Positions 1-11,207 are shown, numbered from the stretch's first letter. The stretch is 64,000 nucleotides of DNA from Zygaena filipendulae (GCA_907165275.2 OU015673.1:1317001-1381000); one strand, 5' to 3'. Notes: generated by a model from the letters alone, not told the origin. Translations and numbers: made by a program.

Positions 1-267
1 CGATAAGTATGAAGCCACACAAGTGTTCCTGCATTTTGGTAAGTCGTCAGTCCACGGCCGGGCTATCATTGTGCCCAAATGGAATATATAATCACTAATT
101 TGTGCCTCTCACTCGATTTAAATAAAGTTTCTTTTGATAAAAATAACTTTACCCATCATATTTATATTTTGTGGTTTTGAAGTTTCAAGTTTGACTTTTT
201 AGTTTTTTTAATTTTGCAAGTTCTTTGCGTTTTTTAATTTTTTTATAGCACTCGACTCGCACTAATA

Positions 268-400
268 GTGTATTTATTTATTTATTTAATCCTTTATTGC
301 ACATAAAATAACAATGTTGCAGTAACTAAAGAAAAAGGAGAAAGCAAATGGCGGTCTTATCGCATAGTTGCGATCTCTTCCAGACACAATTTCTTATAAT
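268..400 (-). repeat. LINE 3' tail fragment
   Basis: Read on the minus strand this ends in (AAATA)-type repeats after TGCAATAAAGGATT, preceded by the GAAGAGATCGC and CGATAAGACCGCC words typical of lepidopteran non-LTR retrotransposon 3' ends. A near-identical fragment lies at 47169-47280 and diverged relatives at 28905 and 35450. There is no coding remnant. Confidence 0.6.
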
Positions 401-659
401 AAATTTCATGCAAGTACCCTATTGAGGCGCCAGCAATATGTTGAGCTGTTTTGATCTACTGTTATGTTCTGATCCGAGGTTTTGATGATGCTTAATCACA
501 ACTAGGTAGGTATTAATTTTATTCTGCCAATGTCAAAATGCATGAAAGTTTATTGTGTAGGTAACTAGGTACCTACCTACATTTATTATTTTGTAGGTAC
601 CTACCTTTCAACTATAAGTTTTAACGGTATTTAGGTACCACCAAAAATATTTTGTTTTT

Positions 660-784
660 AATTTTTATGTCTGTCTGTCTGTTTGTCCCGACTAATCTTT
701 CAAACGGGAGGACCGATTTTAACGAAATAAAATTCCTGCGGGAATCCCAAAACTCACGCGGGTGAAACCGCGGGGCACAGTTAG
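660..784 (+). mobile_element. Degenerate Helitron-like 3' end
   Basis: This fragment has the conserved 3' module of the window's Helitron-like family: CTGCGGGAATCCC, then CGCGGGTGAAACCGCGGGGCAC, with the terminus decayed from CTAG to TTAG. The 5' end with TCTGTCTGTCTG resembles the subfamily at 9828 and 24680. The rest of 400-1400 holds no ORF or element I can bound. Confidence 0.6.
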
Positions 785-1397
785 TAGTTTATACTTGTCT
801 AGTCCATATTGCTTTGAGTACCTAGTACCCTAATTTGTGGTAGTACCTAAACTACTATGTAAGTTAGGTAGGTACCTGCTTAATTCTGTAATACTGCCAA
901 GTCAGGGCATCCAAAGGGTCGGGGAGCTTGGTTTTACCCACCGAGTCAGAGAAAAGAATAGGTATTCAAATTCTAATTACTTATGTAGGTAGGTACATAT
1001 CCAGTAGTTTCCAATGAATTAAGTTTAAAAAGTTTGTTGCTTCGATTCACTATCTTTTATATCACATAAATTTTTTTGGTAGGTATCTATGTCATTACTT
1101 ATTTTTGGGGTCAGGGTAGGAAGGAAGAATTGAATTATTTCCATGACCTTATTATTTTAAGCAGGTCCAATATCTTTTTAATTTGATAGCCTGAAAACCA
1201 GAGAGCTCATTAAGTCATTTGACTATCTTCAAACCACATTTTGTGGTAAATAATTACTATCATAACACTACTCATGATGATAAGATTTTTTGTAGTCATT
1301 TAGCAAAATCAAACTATCCATTTAATGGCAGGTACCTACATAATTCTGACCAACTCAAATGATACTGAATAAAACAAAGAATTCTAATGACTGAAGC

Positions 1398-2209
1398 TTT
1401 ATTGCTATTTTCATAATATTTCACACATACAAAACTTCAATCTTTACATTTTATAATTTTTTACTTTTTTTTTTATTATACATATTGTTAGCTCTGATTA
1501 CCTAGTCTGTGACTAAAGATTCATTTTTATTTTAACCTATTCCATATTTGAGAAATAAAGCAAATACCATAAAACAGTTTATCAACAATTTCAAAAGAAA
1601 AATATTATTCAAGTAACAAATATTGAAGGATTTACACCTTTATTCTGTGATAATTATTTAATTTTCAGTCGATTATCACCACTGGTGTGTCAAATATATT
1701 CAACAATACAAAATAATATGCATTAATCATGTGATTATTGTTATTTTGTAGTCAAATACCTGGACAAATATGTTTGCAAGCAGACTCATTAGGTAGGTAC
1801 TTAAGTGTATTAACACATATGTGTACATACATAGTACAATCATTATGCAGTATTTTACATGTTAAAATTAAAACTAAGAGAACAAATTGTTAGTGCAGAC
1901 ACGTTACAAGCATTTGAAGAACCAGTTTGACTGAATATGATCTCCTAAGTCATGTATAGAAATAAAACAATTTAGATTTCATAACAAAACAAGATCCACA
2001 ATTTCAACCATTGAAATTATGCAAAACCTCATTTTAACTTATTAAATGCGGGTATAATGAACATGACGGTAAACACAAATTGCAATAACCTTTCATCATC
2101 TTTTGTCGACACTGTGATGACTTTAGAAAATAAACCATTATCCACTTCATAAGGTGAGCAAATTGGAAAAAAAAAAAAACTAAAATCACTTGAATACTAG
2201 AAGGCTATT
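1398..2209 (-). other. Presumptive 3' UTR of BTF3
   Basis: This AT-rich, ORF-free stretch lies immediately downstream (minus strand) of the BTF3 stop. Candidate AATAAA signals on the minus strand are seen as TTTATT at 1639-1644 and 1398-1403. Which one is used cannot be decided from the sequence. I see no recognisable mobile element inside. Confidence 0.4.
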
Positions 2210-2824
2210 TTAATCGGTTTTCTTGTCTGCGGCTTTGGTTTCTGACTCAGGCTTTGTTTCATTCTCAACAGCAATCTCCTTGACAACTTCCTTTTCTTTC
2301 TCTTTCTCTGGCTCCTGTGTGTCTTTTCCCACATCTGTTTCTTTGTCTTTCTCCGCTTCCTTTTCCTCAGTGACTACTTCCTTGGCCTCCTGCTTTGACG
2401 CTTCATCGAAATTGCCGACGAGGTTAGGTACTTCGTCATCTTCTTCCAGTGGCTTGGGTGTCGCTACACTCGACGCCAGTCTCTTCAGTTGGTTCAGACC
2501 TTCGGGCCCGAGCTGGCTGAGGATGCCCGGGAGCATCTCGGCGATTTGTTTGTTCTCACCATGGCCGGTGATGGCGAAAGTGTTAGCCGCGAGGGAGGCC
2601 TGCGCTTTGGGGTTATTGAAATGTATCACCGTGCCATCGTCTTTGATCATATTTACCTCCTCTATGCCGGGGATAGTGTTCACCGACAGTTTTTTTAGGG
2701 ACGACTGTAGTTTTTTGTCATCTGTAGCCGCAGTCGCGTGCACAACCTTCTTCTTGCGCCGTGGTGTGCCCTTGCCGCCGATGCGGACTTGGCTTTGCAT
2801 TTTTTTCAGTTTTTCGGTGTTCAT
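2210..2824 (-). CDS. BTF3: Transcription factor BTF3 / nascent polypeptide-associated complex beta subunit
   Basis: The 204-aa protein is the beta subunit of NAC, which pairs with NAC-alpha at the ribosome exit tunnel, shields nascent chains and helps prevent mistargeting to the ER. Visible features are a start context [17 protein letters not shown], a basic ribosome-contact stretch [11 protein letters not shown] (residues 19-29), the NAC domain at about residues 36-101 ([20 protein letters not shown], then [15 protein letters not shown]), and a conserved tail segment [14 protein letters not shown]. The last ~65 residues are a low-complexity Lys/Glu-rich extension, so the protein is longer than the ~165-aa short forms known in other animals. 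The reading frame is uninterrupted by introns. No poly(A) tract follows the stop on the coding strand, so this may be a true single-exon gene rather than a retrocopy. The Drosophila counterpart is bicaudal. The overlapping plus-strand frame of similar length is a shadow. Confidence 0.93.
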   Translation of the reverse strand: MNTEKLKKMQSQVRIGGKGTPRRKKKVVHATAATDDKKLQSSLKKLSVNTIPGIEEVNMIKDDGTVIHFNNPKAQASLAANTFAITGHGENKQIAEMLPGILSQLGPEGLNQLKRLASSVATPKPLEEDDEVPNLVGNFDEASKQEAKEVVTEEKEAEKDKETDVGKDTQEPEKEKEKEVVKEIAVENETKPESETKAADKKTD

Positions 2825-3124
2825 TGTGGTTTTCTAACACGTCACCTCTGTTGATGGGTACACAAAGCACTCGACTGTGGTGATTTACCACAGGTTCCAA
2901 CTAAGATCACAAGGGTTTCTGAAATATTTCGGTAGCGCGCACGTGTTGACACCGGTTAGTTACAAAAGCAAAATGGTGGAGGTGGATCGCAATTTTGATT
3001 TCCGTCCTTGCTGGATTTGCTTTTGACAGATACAGTGTTGCCAATTGCCATGTTCCATGTACGACGTAAAAAAAAATTAGGCCAAATAGTGAAGTAGGTA
3101 CGTTCAAAATCGAAAAAAGCACAA

Positions 3125-4610
3125 AACGTTAATAATAATTATTATTATTTAAGTAGCATTGGCTAGCACTAGTAAAAACTATACACGACTATGATACGAA
3201 CGAAACGACATCACTACAAAGCACTAACTGAAACACTATCATCAACATCACATCTATGGGTCCAAATTGTATGATTATTTTGTCATTTTAACTATCGACT
3301 ATTCCCTCCTATCGTACAATTACTATTTCTAGATAACTTCATCGTTGGTCGAACTATTATAATATTATATTCTTATCAATACGTAATATTATTTTCATCT
3401 GTGCTTTTGTATCCATTAACATTCAAATTCTTGAGAGTGAGGTGAGGTTTCTAAACGCAAGTTGTAACTTACAACGTGTTTAAGACAAGCGACATCTATG
3501 AAAACTATTTACAACTTTCTCGATTGCTGTGATCGTGAGACAACGTTACAATGAATACTACTAGTCTATTCGCTCCAACGAAGTTCTCTAAATAGTGATA
3601 GATGACAGTAGGTATACCCTATGTATATTATAATTTTATTTACTGATTAGGAAAAAATGTACATACAGTCAGTGAGAAATAAAACAATTAGGTACCAGGA
3701 ATATTATCTGTGACCAGGATATATCCATACCACAGACACACATAATATAATACAGATATTATAATACTATTCCATACCAATATTAAAAATGCGAAAGTAC
3801 CTACTCTGTATGTCTGTCTGTCTGTCTGTCAGCTGATAATCAACCAATTAATATTATTAAATTTTGTATCCACGTTGATTATAAGGACATAAGGCTTGTA
3901 AAGTGTCAAGTTATAGGTAAATATTAAATACCTCGTCGTACCTAATAAATAGAAATATAAAAATGTAAATAAAATTGTAATTACAAATTATAAATGGGGT
4001 CCAACAACACACAAATAGGTACCCTAATATGTATGTTGTAACACCTAAAAAAATGATTGTTTTTTTGCGTGCAACCATTGATATTACCTATGAGAAATGA
4101 TTATTGGTATTTTCTTTTAAATTAGGTAATATCTTTTAATGTATCTACAGACTTGTCTGCTGTTATATTTTTGTGTAGGTAAATGAAAACGGATCGTTGT
4201 AATATTTTTATGTTATGAACGAGAAAAGTGGTTTATTTCGCCGTCATAAAACATCTGATTCAGACAAAACCTCTCTGTTACTAAAATAAACTGCACTCAT
4301 CAGCTCGTTACAGCACTTTATCTCCCCTGTAAATATTAGTCTGCATTTACTTTAATGGACTGTAAAACGGTTTAACATAAAGCTGTCGGCAATCGATCGA
4401 TTCGCGCCATCTTTCTAAAACAATATGACAGCTATTAATAATTTCTGAACGCATGCGATCATGCGCTCGCGTTCTATTTACGGACATTTCGCTAAAATCA
4501 TTCGTTCATCTTTTTTTCATTATGTGCGCACTTACATAAATCGATGACAGATGTAATATCGCGCACTAAAGTTCATCATGATATTGTAACAGCTGCTTTG
4601 AAACTCTATT
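3125..4610. other. Gene-free AT-rich stretch
   Basis: No ORF or exon-like segment is recognisable here. It holds short simple tracts, a (TCTG)n run near 3812-3830 and scattered TAGGTA words. The first few hundred bases lie upstream of the BTF3 start and probably contain its promoter, but I see no diagnostic core element. Confidence 0.5.
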
Positions 4611-4617
4611 AGGCATC

Positions 4618-4935
4618 TAGGGTATGAAAATCAAAATTCTAATTAGTCCGTCAGTAAGAAAATTAAAAAATAATAGACACGTATTTTTTTCTTTTTAAAA
4701 TTAATGAAAATAAACATAGATAAAGCGCATTAAAGTTTAGGGTGGGGGACTCGTGACGTCAATATTCAGTATAAGCCCCAAACCTACAAACTGCACCGGG
4801 TTGTGACGTCATGCGAAATTTCAACTCAATGTATCGCCGTTATTTTTTGATTACGTAAAAAAAGAAAAAATACGTTTCCAATATTTTCTACTAATCTAGA
4901 CGACGGACTCAAAAAAAAAATGTCAAGTACCTAGC
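4618..4935 (+). mobile_element. AT-TSD MITE family A, degenerate copy
   Basis: It shares the internal order of the family: AAAATCAAAATTCTAATTAG, TCCGTCAG, GATAAAGCGCATTAAAGTTT, two TGACGTCA palindromes, AAATTTCAACTCAATGTATC, and GACGGACT. The terminal AGGGATG/CATGCCC ends are worn, so the boundaries are approximate. Confidence 0.75.
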
Positions 4936-5387
4936 CAATTACTAAATAAATTTTCAATGAAAAAGACAGATTTTTTATGACACAGAAGTACCTACGTAAG
5001 TCCTTGTTTTATTTAAAATCAGCGTTGCAAAACGTAATAAAAAACGTGACACACTATGGCTTCCTCTACTCGTCTACCTTTACTTGGTGATGCACTAGAA
5101 TGTTCGCAGAAGTAAATTTTTTTTTTTGTCATAGGGGACAAACGGGCAAGTGGTACAATATAAGTAATTATAAGTGATTACAATATTATGAGAACAAATT
5201 ACTACCTACTTACCTATTAATTATTTATTTACATCAAATACTTATCCAACATGTATCTTTTCTCTCTTAACGCCCTTTGTTCACCTTATTACTCAACATT
5301 CTTAAGAGTTTTTTTTTTTTAAACTCATATAAATAGATACAGAGTTCACGTAATAACTATAGGTATTTTCAGTGCAACAAAAACCTA

Positions 5388-5506
5388 CACTCGAGAGCAA
5401 TGAATCCGGGTCACTTAAAGAATCCTAAAAATCTCGGAAACTAAAAATGCTAGGTTAATGCAATAAATCGTATTTAATAGACAATGTAATACTCCTTAAA
5501 TGAAGG
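5388..5506 (+). repeat. Left terminal inverted repeat of Tc1 element
   Basis: It pairs with 6841-6958 and starts CACTCGAGAGC immediately after the TA duplication. Roughly five mismatches separate the two arms over ~118 bp. Confidence 0.92.
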
Positions 5507-5690
5507 TATTAAAACTTCTTAGTTATTGTAAAGTTATATCATAAAAAAATCAAACTTGAAAAAGGGCCACTTTCGAAGATGGAACTACGAAATTACAGCA
5601 TTTGGTTTTGCTTTTGTTTGTAATCTGTTATTTATGTGGGTACATAAACCATGTTGATAGTGCTAAATATTCATTATTCAAGCTGAAATT

Positions 5691-6710
5691 ATGTCGCTTA
5701 CGCCTGAAGAATGCACCAGAATACTTACAATGCTGGAAACCGGCCGGAGTCAGCGCGATACAGCCAGGACTGTCGGTGTGTCGTTGTCAACAGTACAAAG
5801 AGTTCTCCGACGTTACGAAGAAACTGGTTCTAACCTACGCAGACCAGGAACGGGCAGAACCAGGTGTACCACAGCACGAGAAGACCGATACTTGGTGAAC
5901 ACCATGCTTCGAAATCGCTTTCTCACAGGAACTGAACTCACAAATCAGTTTCGACGCCTAGGAGGAAGTAACCCAAGTGCATGGACAGTAAGACGTCGGC
6001 TTGCTGAATCTAACTTAAAACCCCTTAGACCTGCAAACGGCCCTAAACTGGAGCGTGCGCATCGTATTTCAAGACTAAGATATGCCCAGAGCCACGTAAA
6101 TTGGAGTATTGAAGATTGGTCAAAAGTTATGTTCTCCGACGAATCAAAATTTATGCTCTACAAGCACGATGGAAGACACAGAGTGTATCGAAGACCAGGG
6201 GAAAGATTCAAGCAAGCATGCATCGAAGAAAAAGTAGCCTACGGTGGTGGGTCTGTACTTGTGTGGGCCGGAATTTCTTCTGAAAGTCGCACAGAGCTGG
6301 TGATCATAGAAAACGGCTCTTTAACTAGCGTAAGATATGTGGAAGAAATCCTCAATGATCACGTTGGTCCATTTATGGTCAATTTAGGTGAGGATGCTAT
6401 ATTTATGCATGACAATGCCCGACCTCATACAGGTAGGATTGTGAATGACTACCTTCAAGAGATGAACATTACTCGTATGGAGTGGCCAGCGCGCAGCCCG
6501 GATATCAACCCGATCGAGCATGCTTGGGACGAGCTAGGCAGATGCGTAAAACAACGAAACCCTCCCCCAATCACGCTTCGTGAGCTCAAAATTGCTCTCA
6601 CAGAGGAATGGGAGAATATTCCCCAAAATCGTATAAGGAACTTGGCGTACAGCATGCCAAACCGCGTAAACGCAGTAATGGAAGCACGAGGAGGCAATAC
6701 GAAGTATTAA
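5691..6710 (+). CDS. Tc1-family DD34E transposase
   Basis: This 339-aa protein cuts and pastes its own element by binding the inverted repeats. The N-terminal helix-turn-helix spans about residues 3-45 (RSQRDTARTVGVSLSTVQRV). A GRPR-like linker RRPGTGRTR (50-58) leads to a second DNA-binding region around residues 61-115. The catalytic acidic residues are D150 (MFSDESKF), D241 (MHDNARPH) and E276 (INPIEHAWD). There are exactly 34 residues between D241 and E276, the DD34E spacing of Tc1. The GGGSVLVWAGI block before the second Asp is also typical. Length is normal for the family (about 340 aa). The ORF has no stop or frameshift. The start was chosen at the ATG giving MSLTPEECTRI, about 300 bp inside the left TIR. 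Confidence 0.96.
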   Translation: MSLTPEECTRILTMLETGRSQRDTARTVGVSLSTVQRVLRRYEETGSNLRRPGTGRTRCTTAREDRYLVNTMLRNRFLTGTELTNQFRRLGGSNPSAWTVRRRLAESNLKPLRPANGPKLERAHRISRLRYAQSHVNWSIEDWSKVMFSDESKFMLYKHDGRHRVYRRPGERFKQACIEEKVAYGGGSVLVWAGISSESRTELVIIENGSLTSVRYVEEILNDHVGPFMVNLGEDAIFMHDNARPHTGRIVNDYLQEMNITRMEWPARSPDINPIEHAWDELGRCVKQRNPPPITLRELKIALTEEWENIPQNRIRNLAYSMPNRVNAVMEARGGNTKY

Positions 6711-6840
6711 AATTCAAGAAAATCGTAATAAAGTTCAAAAATTTCATGTTTCCTATTTTTGTTTTAAGGAGAGATCAGCAGTTTTTTTCTTTATGTAATT
6801 TTGTATTAATAAAATGTATGGTGACTCATATTTTTTTTAC

Positions 6841-6958
6841 TTTCATTTAAGGAGTATTACATTGTCTATTAAATACAATTTATTGCATTAACCTATCATT
6901 TTTAGTTTCCGAGATTTTTAACATTCTTTAAGTGACCCGGATTCATTGCTCTCGAGTG
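6841..6958 (-). repeat. Right terminal inverted repeat of Tc1 element
   Basis: Inverted partner of 5388-5506. It ends ...GCTCTCGAGTG before the flanking TA. Confidence 0.92.
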
Positions 6959-7031
6959 TAGTTTGGTTGGCCTGTGCACTGCGACGGTTTAAACTATAAC
7001 ATATTATAAAGATGTGCGGGTATATTAACAT

Positions 7032-7255
7032 TCTACTAATATTATAAATGTGAATCCACAGATGTGTGGATGTTTAGATGTTTGGATGTTTGTTACTCAA
7101 TCACGCAAAAACAGCTGAACGGATTTGGATGACCGCCAAGTGAGCTCTCTATACTATCTGAAGGTTGATTGGCAGAGAATGCCACTATGGAATTAAGTCC
7201 GCCTTTCGTACCATAATGTGCATAAAGTTTAAGTAAATAAATATTATTCCAGTTT
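7032..7255 (+). mobile_element. Helitron-like 5' end fused to a LINE 3' tail
   Basis: A Helitron-like 5' module (TCTACTAATATTATAAATG, GTTACTCAATCACGCAAAA) breaks off near 7134. It is followed by a lepidopteran LINE tail (GATTGGCAGAGAATGCC, TTAAGTCCGCC, AGTAAATAAATATT). Confidence 0.6.
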
Positions 7256-7665
7256 ACTTTTTTCTAACGCTTCGCCTCGCTCTACTAATTTTTTGTGGAT
7301 TAGGTTCCTATATTCTTGTTGTGTGCAATAAAGTTGAAACTCTGTTCATTTACGTATTTAGATAAATCGAAATAATTAGCTATTATGATTTTGATTTCAC
7401 TCCTGTTTTATTTTAGAAAAAAATTAAAAGTTTCTCCTCAACACTTTTGAACACGGCTGTACCTAACCTACTTAAACTAATAAAATAATACTCGAGCCCA
7501 TTCTACTTTAATCATATTTTAGTGGATTAAATTTATTTTGTTTTCTCTCTACACTTGGATACATTTTAAGATATATCGTCATAAATCAGACCAAATAAAA
7601 AATAATTGATTGGAAAAGAATGGTAGGTATAGGTACCTTCCTAAAATTTTACTATTGACAACTAA

Positions 7666-7906
7666 CCGCCGCACTCAGAGTCGACTTTAATGATTACTTA
7701 GTTAAGTATAGATTTTTAAAACAAAACTGCCGCAATCAGACAAGTTTAATAAATTAATGTTAATTGGCATTTAACTAATTAAGTTACCTACATCTCATTA
7801 AATGCCAATTAACATTAATTTACTGAACGTCTCTAATTGCGGCAGTTTTGTTTAAAAAATCTATACTTAACTAAGTAATCATTAAAGTTGACTCTGAGTG
7901 CGGCCG
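7666..7906 (+). mobile_element. Hairpin MITE (TAA TSD), full copy
   Basis: The 241-bp element is flanked by TAA (7663-7665 and 7907-7909). It is almost one long inverted repeat: the arms run CCGCCGCACTCAGAGTCGAC, GATTACTTAGTTAAGTATAG, AAACTGCCGCAAT, TTGGCATTTAACTAATTAAG and back. Single-stranded DNA or RNA would fold into a stem of about 110 bp. Other copies: 43019, 43925, 61691 (interrupted) and 36498 (worn). Confidence 0.9.
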
Positions 7907-8024
7907 TAAGATAATATTATTACCTTTTTAGTAACCTATTTAAAAATTAATTTTATTAAAAAAATGTACTTATTTTATTTTCTGTTTTTGGTGACAATTC
8001 CTACTTCCCTACTATATAATATTG

Positions 8025-8231
8025 CTAGCTGTTCCCCGCGGTTTCACCCGCGTTAATTTCGGAGTTGCCGCGGGAATTCCGGATCACAATATAACCTATG
8101 TTACTCAGGGTTAATGTAGCTTTCGAATGGTGATAGAGTTTTAGAAATCGGTCCAGGAGTTTTCGAGTTAAATCGTAACAAACAAACAAACAAAAAAATC
8201 AAATTTTTCCTCTTTATAATATTAGTATAGA
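8025..8231 (-). mobile_element. Helitron-like element (Lep1-type), full
   Basis: On the minus strand it runs from TCTATACTAATATTATAAAG to a 3' CCGCGG hairpin and terminal CTAG. The TC/CTAG ends and the hairpin a few bases before the end are Helitron hallmarks. No coding content. Confidence 0.8.
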
Positions 8232-8232
8232 T

Positions 8233-8279
8233 TACTTTAAATTAAGTATAACCATTAAAACGACTCGAGTGCGGTCGTG
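8233..8279 (-). repeat. Half copy of the hairpin MITE
   Basis: It matches one arm end of the 7666 element (TTAAGTATAACCATTAAAACGACTC, GAGTGCGGTCGTG). It lies directly beside the Helitron-like copy, suggesting truncation by or at that insertion. Confidence 0.5.
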
Positions 8280-8384
8280 TGAATTGAAAAAATTCAAAAC
8301 TCAAAAGTTATTTATACGTACCTATACCTATTACTTTGGATTGGTAGTTACAATCACATATAAGTCCCTTTGGGTTGAACTATG

Positions 8385-8588
8385 ATCCCCGCGGTTTTAC
8401 CCGCCTTAATTTCGGAGTTCCCGATGGAATTCCCGGATAAAAAGTTTCCTATGTCCTTTGTTGCACCCCTGACAACGTGTATGCTAAATTTTGTGATGAT
8501 CGGTTGAGCCGTTAAGGCGTGAAAGCGTAACAGACAGACAAACGGTCAGACATACAGAGTTACTTTCGCATTTTAATATTAGTAGGGA
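8385..8588 (-). mobile_element. Helitron-like element, worn 3' end
   Basis: Minus-strand copy with the ATTAGTAGGGA 5' terminus, the GCCGTTAAGGCGTGAAAGCG body and the CCGCGG module. The terminal CTAG is lost. Confidence 0.7.
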
Positions 8589-8684
8589 TTACTTATTAAC
8601 AACTAAGTAATATACGTCAGGCATTTTATTCGGAGCTTAGATAGTACCGGGTCATGTTCCAAAAAATTATTTCTTTCTTTCTAA

Positions 8685-9170
8685 TGCTACTGCTCCACCT
8701 GCGTGTTAACGCGTAAATTAGTGCGCTAAATAATGGCATTAGATACGTAAGATGTGGCCAACATTTTAACGGGTTAACTTACTACCGGCATTAATATCTA
8801 ATGACATTCGGGTGTCGGTTTTTTGGACACATCAAAGGGTTTTAGCGCGTTATTTAGCGCACTAAGCGGTGTTGGCTACATTAACGCTTTCTCATTCTGC
8901 GTGGTTTTTTCATTTTTCTTAAATTGCACAAATGCTTATAATAATTTAAAACACTCATCGATGCAAAAATTACAGCTGCTTCTATACCTCCATTGCAAAA
9001 AAACAGCTGTTTGAAGCTTCGACCTCCATATTGTGTTAACTCGTTATTTCACTAGAAATCAACGCTTAACGTCACGTTGCAAACTAAATGTAGCCAACAC
9101 GTATTTTAATGCCCCAATGAACGCGTAGTTGGACATTAAAATCAACGTTAACGCAGGTGGAGCAGTAGCA
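8685..9170 (+). mobile_element. TAA-TSD MITE with ACGCGTTAA-rich core, 486 bp
   Basis: It is flanked by TAA (8682-8684 and 9171-9173). TIRs are TGCTACTGCTCCACCTGCGT and the reverse complement. The interior repeats GCGCACTAA/TTAACGCG words. A second copy of the same 486-bp length lies at 56869-57354 in the opposite orientation. The TWA-type TSD suggests the PIF/Harbinger superfamily (inference). Short ORFs inside are not credible genes. Confidence 0.88.
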
Positions 9171-9618
9171 TAAAAGTATAGGTAAACAATTTGTCTCCAA
9201 AACGATCTCCAACGTGCATGCATCGTAACAATCATCGGCTGTTTTTTGTTTTTTTTTTTTTTTTTTTTTACGTAGGTATATCGAATCCTCATTTCCCGCT
9301 CTCCAATTTATCAGTTGGCCGTTCCGTTCGTGTACTGTCATTAGAACAATTATTATGTGACATTATCACGCTGTCGAAATGTTCATAAAAAAGCCACATT
9401 CCCGGAACGCGCACCCAAATAGATATTCTTAAGTTTTAATTTGTTGCTTTCGTGAGATAATTATCGGGTCGTTTTAGATTATCTTTAGCTCGACGACAGA
9501 TTGAAATTGTGAGAATCGTTCACTTCATAATATTATGGTGAACAAAAAATTTGGTGATCGTGTAGGCACCTATGTATACTTTGGTTAGTATACCTACTAG
9601 TCCTACTAATCCTACTAA

Positions 9619-9815
9619 TCCTACTAATATTATAAATGTGAAAGTGTGGATGTTTGGATGTTTGTTACTCAATCACGCAAAAACGGCTGAACGGATTTGG
9701 ATGAAAAGCATGCACGTTGTCAGGGGTACAGAAAAGGACATAGGGGTATTTTTTATCCCGGAATTCCCGCGGGAACTCCGATATTACCGCGGGTGAATCC
9801 GCGGGGCACAACTAG
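9619..9815 (+). mobile_element. Helitron-like element, full
   Basis: It starts TCCTACTAATATTATAAATG, preceded by two extra TCCTACTAA copies (a stuttered 5' end). It ends with the CCGCGGGTGAA hairpin and CTAG followed by T. Confidence 0.8.
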
Positions 9816-9827
9816 TGTAGTATAATA

Positions 9828-10128
9828 CTAGCTGTGTCCCGCGGTTTCACCCGCGTCAATTTCGGAATTGCCGCAGCAACAATTTTTATGCTAAACTAAA
9901 AGTAACCTAAGTTACTCCTACTACATCCGTTATCCGCCAATGAAAGTCCCGTTAAAATCGGTCCAGCAGTTTCAGAGATAGCCGGAACAAACAGACAGAC
10001 AGAGAATTTTTTTTTTTTTTTTTATGTAGGTACCGTATACCGTAGGTACCGTATACTTACTTTCATATGCATATAGTAAAAATCTGATGATTTGGAATTA
10101 CAAACAGACACTTCAATTTTATTTATAT
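9828..10128 (-). mobile_element. Helitron-like element, long subfamily
   Basis: It begins CTAGCTGTGTCCCGCGG (minus-strand 3' end). It extends through the TCTGTCTGTTTG body into a conserved segment with TTTGGAATTACAAACAGAC. That last segment is the empty site matching the occupied one at 11969-12294. Confidence 0.7.
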
Positions 10129-10736
10129 ATACATGATATGTATGTATGTACCTAATGTATGTATAAAGTATATGCTGTGGTATAATTAGGTATAATAATA
10201 TGTCAAAGGCAACTTGAAAGATCATCAAGAAATCCAGTTGTAGCTATTTTATGCAAATTGTAAAGATTTAGCTAATTTTTACGTTTAAATATCATAAATA
10301 ACACAAGGAGGAGCAAAGACAAGTTTTTAAAATGCATTCATTAGTTAAACTAAGTAGGTCGGATTAAGTGGATTAGACGCTCGAAAGTCGACCACCCGCG
10401 ATCGAATTTTAAATTTCAGCAGCTGTCAAATTTTGGCGGCGATTCCTAACAAGTTTACAGCTGTCTTTAAAACAGCAAAATTTGAGTTTTTGGTGGCAAC
10501 CGAACGCGTCGGCTCCGTTACTATTTTTTTTAAATGTTAAAAATAGACATTGATTTGTATTTTTATTTAGTGCATGAAAAAGACTCCAGTAGGTTTAAAG
10601 TGCAAACAGGGAAGTCATTTAAAGTCAGGTTAAAAGGCCGAGAACAATAATTTGGTAGCCTGAAAAATATCATTTTTACTATCAAGACATTTTTATTTAA
10701 TTTTCTTTATTTGGATTACATTAATTACATACATGT

Positions 10737-10904
10737 CCTTAGTATTATAGACTCAAATGTGGGTTCTTGTTTGTTTATTTGTTACACTTACACGTTATGC
10801 ACACACGTTTGCACGGGTACAGAGAAGGACTTGAGGTACTTTCGTCGCGGAATTCCCGCGAGAACTGCGCAATTATCACGGGTGAAACCGCGGGGAGCAG
10901 CTAG
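10737..10904 (+). mobile_element. Helitron-like element, 5' worn
   Basis: The 3' module is clear (CGGAATTCCCGCGAGAACTG, GGGTGAAACCGCGGGG, CTAG then T). The 5' end is diverged. Confidence 0.65.
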
Positions 10905-11013
10905 TAGGTAACGAAATACTTAAACATTAAAAACATAGATAACTTTTAAAAATAGTAAATATACCTACAGTTATCGAAACTCACGGACATCAGCTAGTAT
11001 TTTACAATAGATA

Positions 11014-11207
11014 CTAGCTGCACCCCGCGGTTTCACCCGCGTAAGTTTCGGAATTCCCGCAGGAACTCCATTTAGGGGGATGAAAAATAGATAGTAGCCG
11101 ATTCTCAGGCTTACTGAATATGCATAAAAAATTTCATGAGAATCGGTCAAGCCGTTTCGGAGGAGTATGGGAACGAACATTGTGACACGAGAATTTTATA
11201 TATTAGA
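11014..11207 (-). mobile_element. Helitron-like element
   Basis: Minus-strand copy from a TATA-rich 5' end through GGTCAAGCCGTTTCGGAGGA to the CCGCGG hairpin and CTAG. Confidence 0.72.

Larger units (their letters stand above)
5388..6958 (+). mobile_element. Complete Tc1/mariner-superfamily (DD34E) transposon
   Basis: The 1571-bp element is flanked by TA on both sides (5386-5387 and 6959-6960), as expected for the superfamily. Its ends are CACTCGAGAGCAATGAATCC and the reverse complement. The terminal inverted repeats run about 118 bp (5388-5506 and 6841-6958) with only a handful of mismatches. One uninterrupted transposase gene fills the interior. An intact ORF, near-identical long TIRs and a clean TSD indicate a young and possibly active insertion. 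Confidence 0.95.

Noticed and set aside
2223..2837. 204-codon plus-strand frame opposite BTF3
   Set aside because: It is the antisense shadow of the NAC-beta coding sequence, Ser/Phe-rich as expected from reverse-reading Lys/Glu codons.
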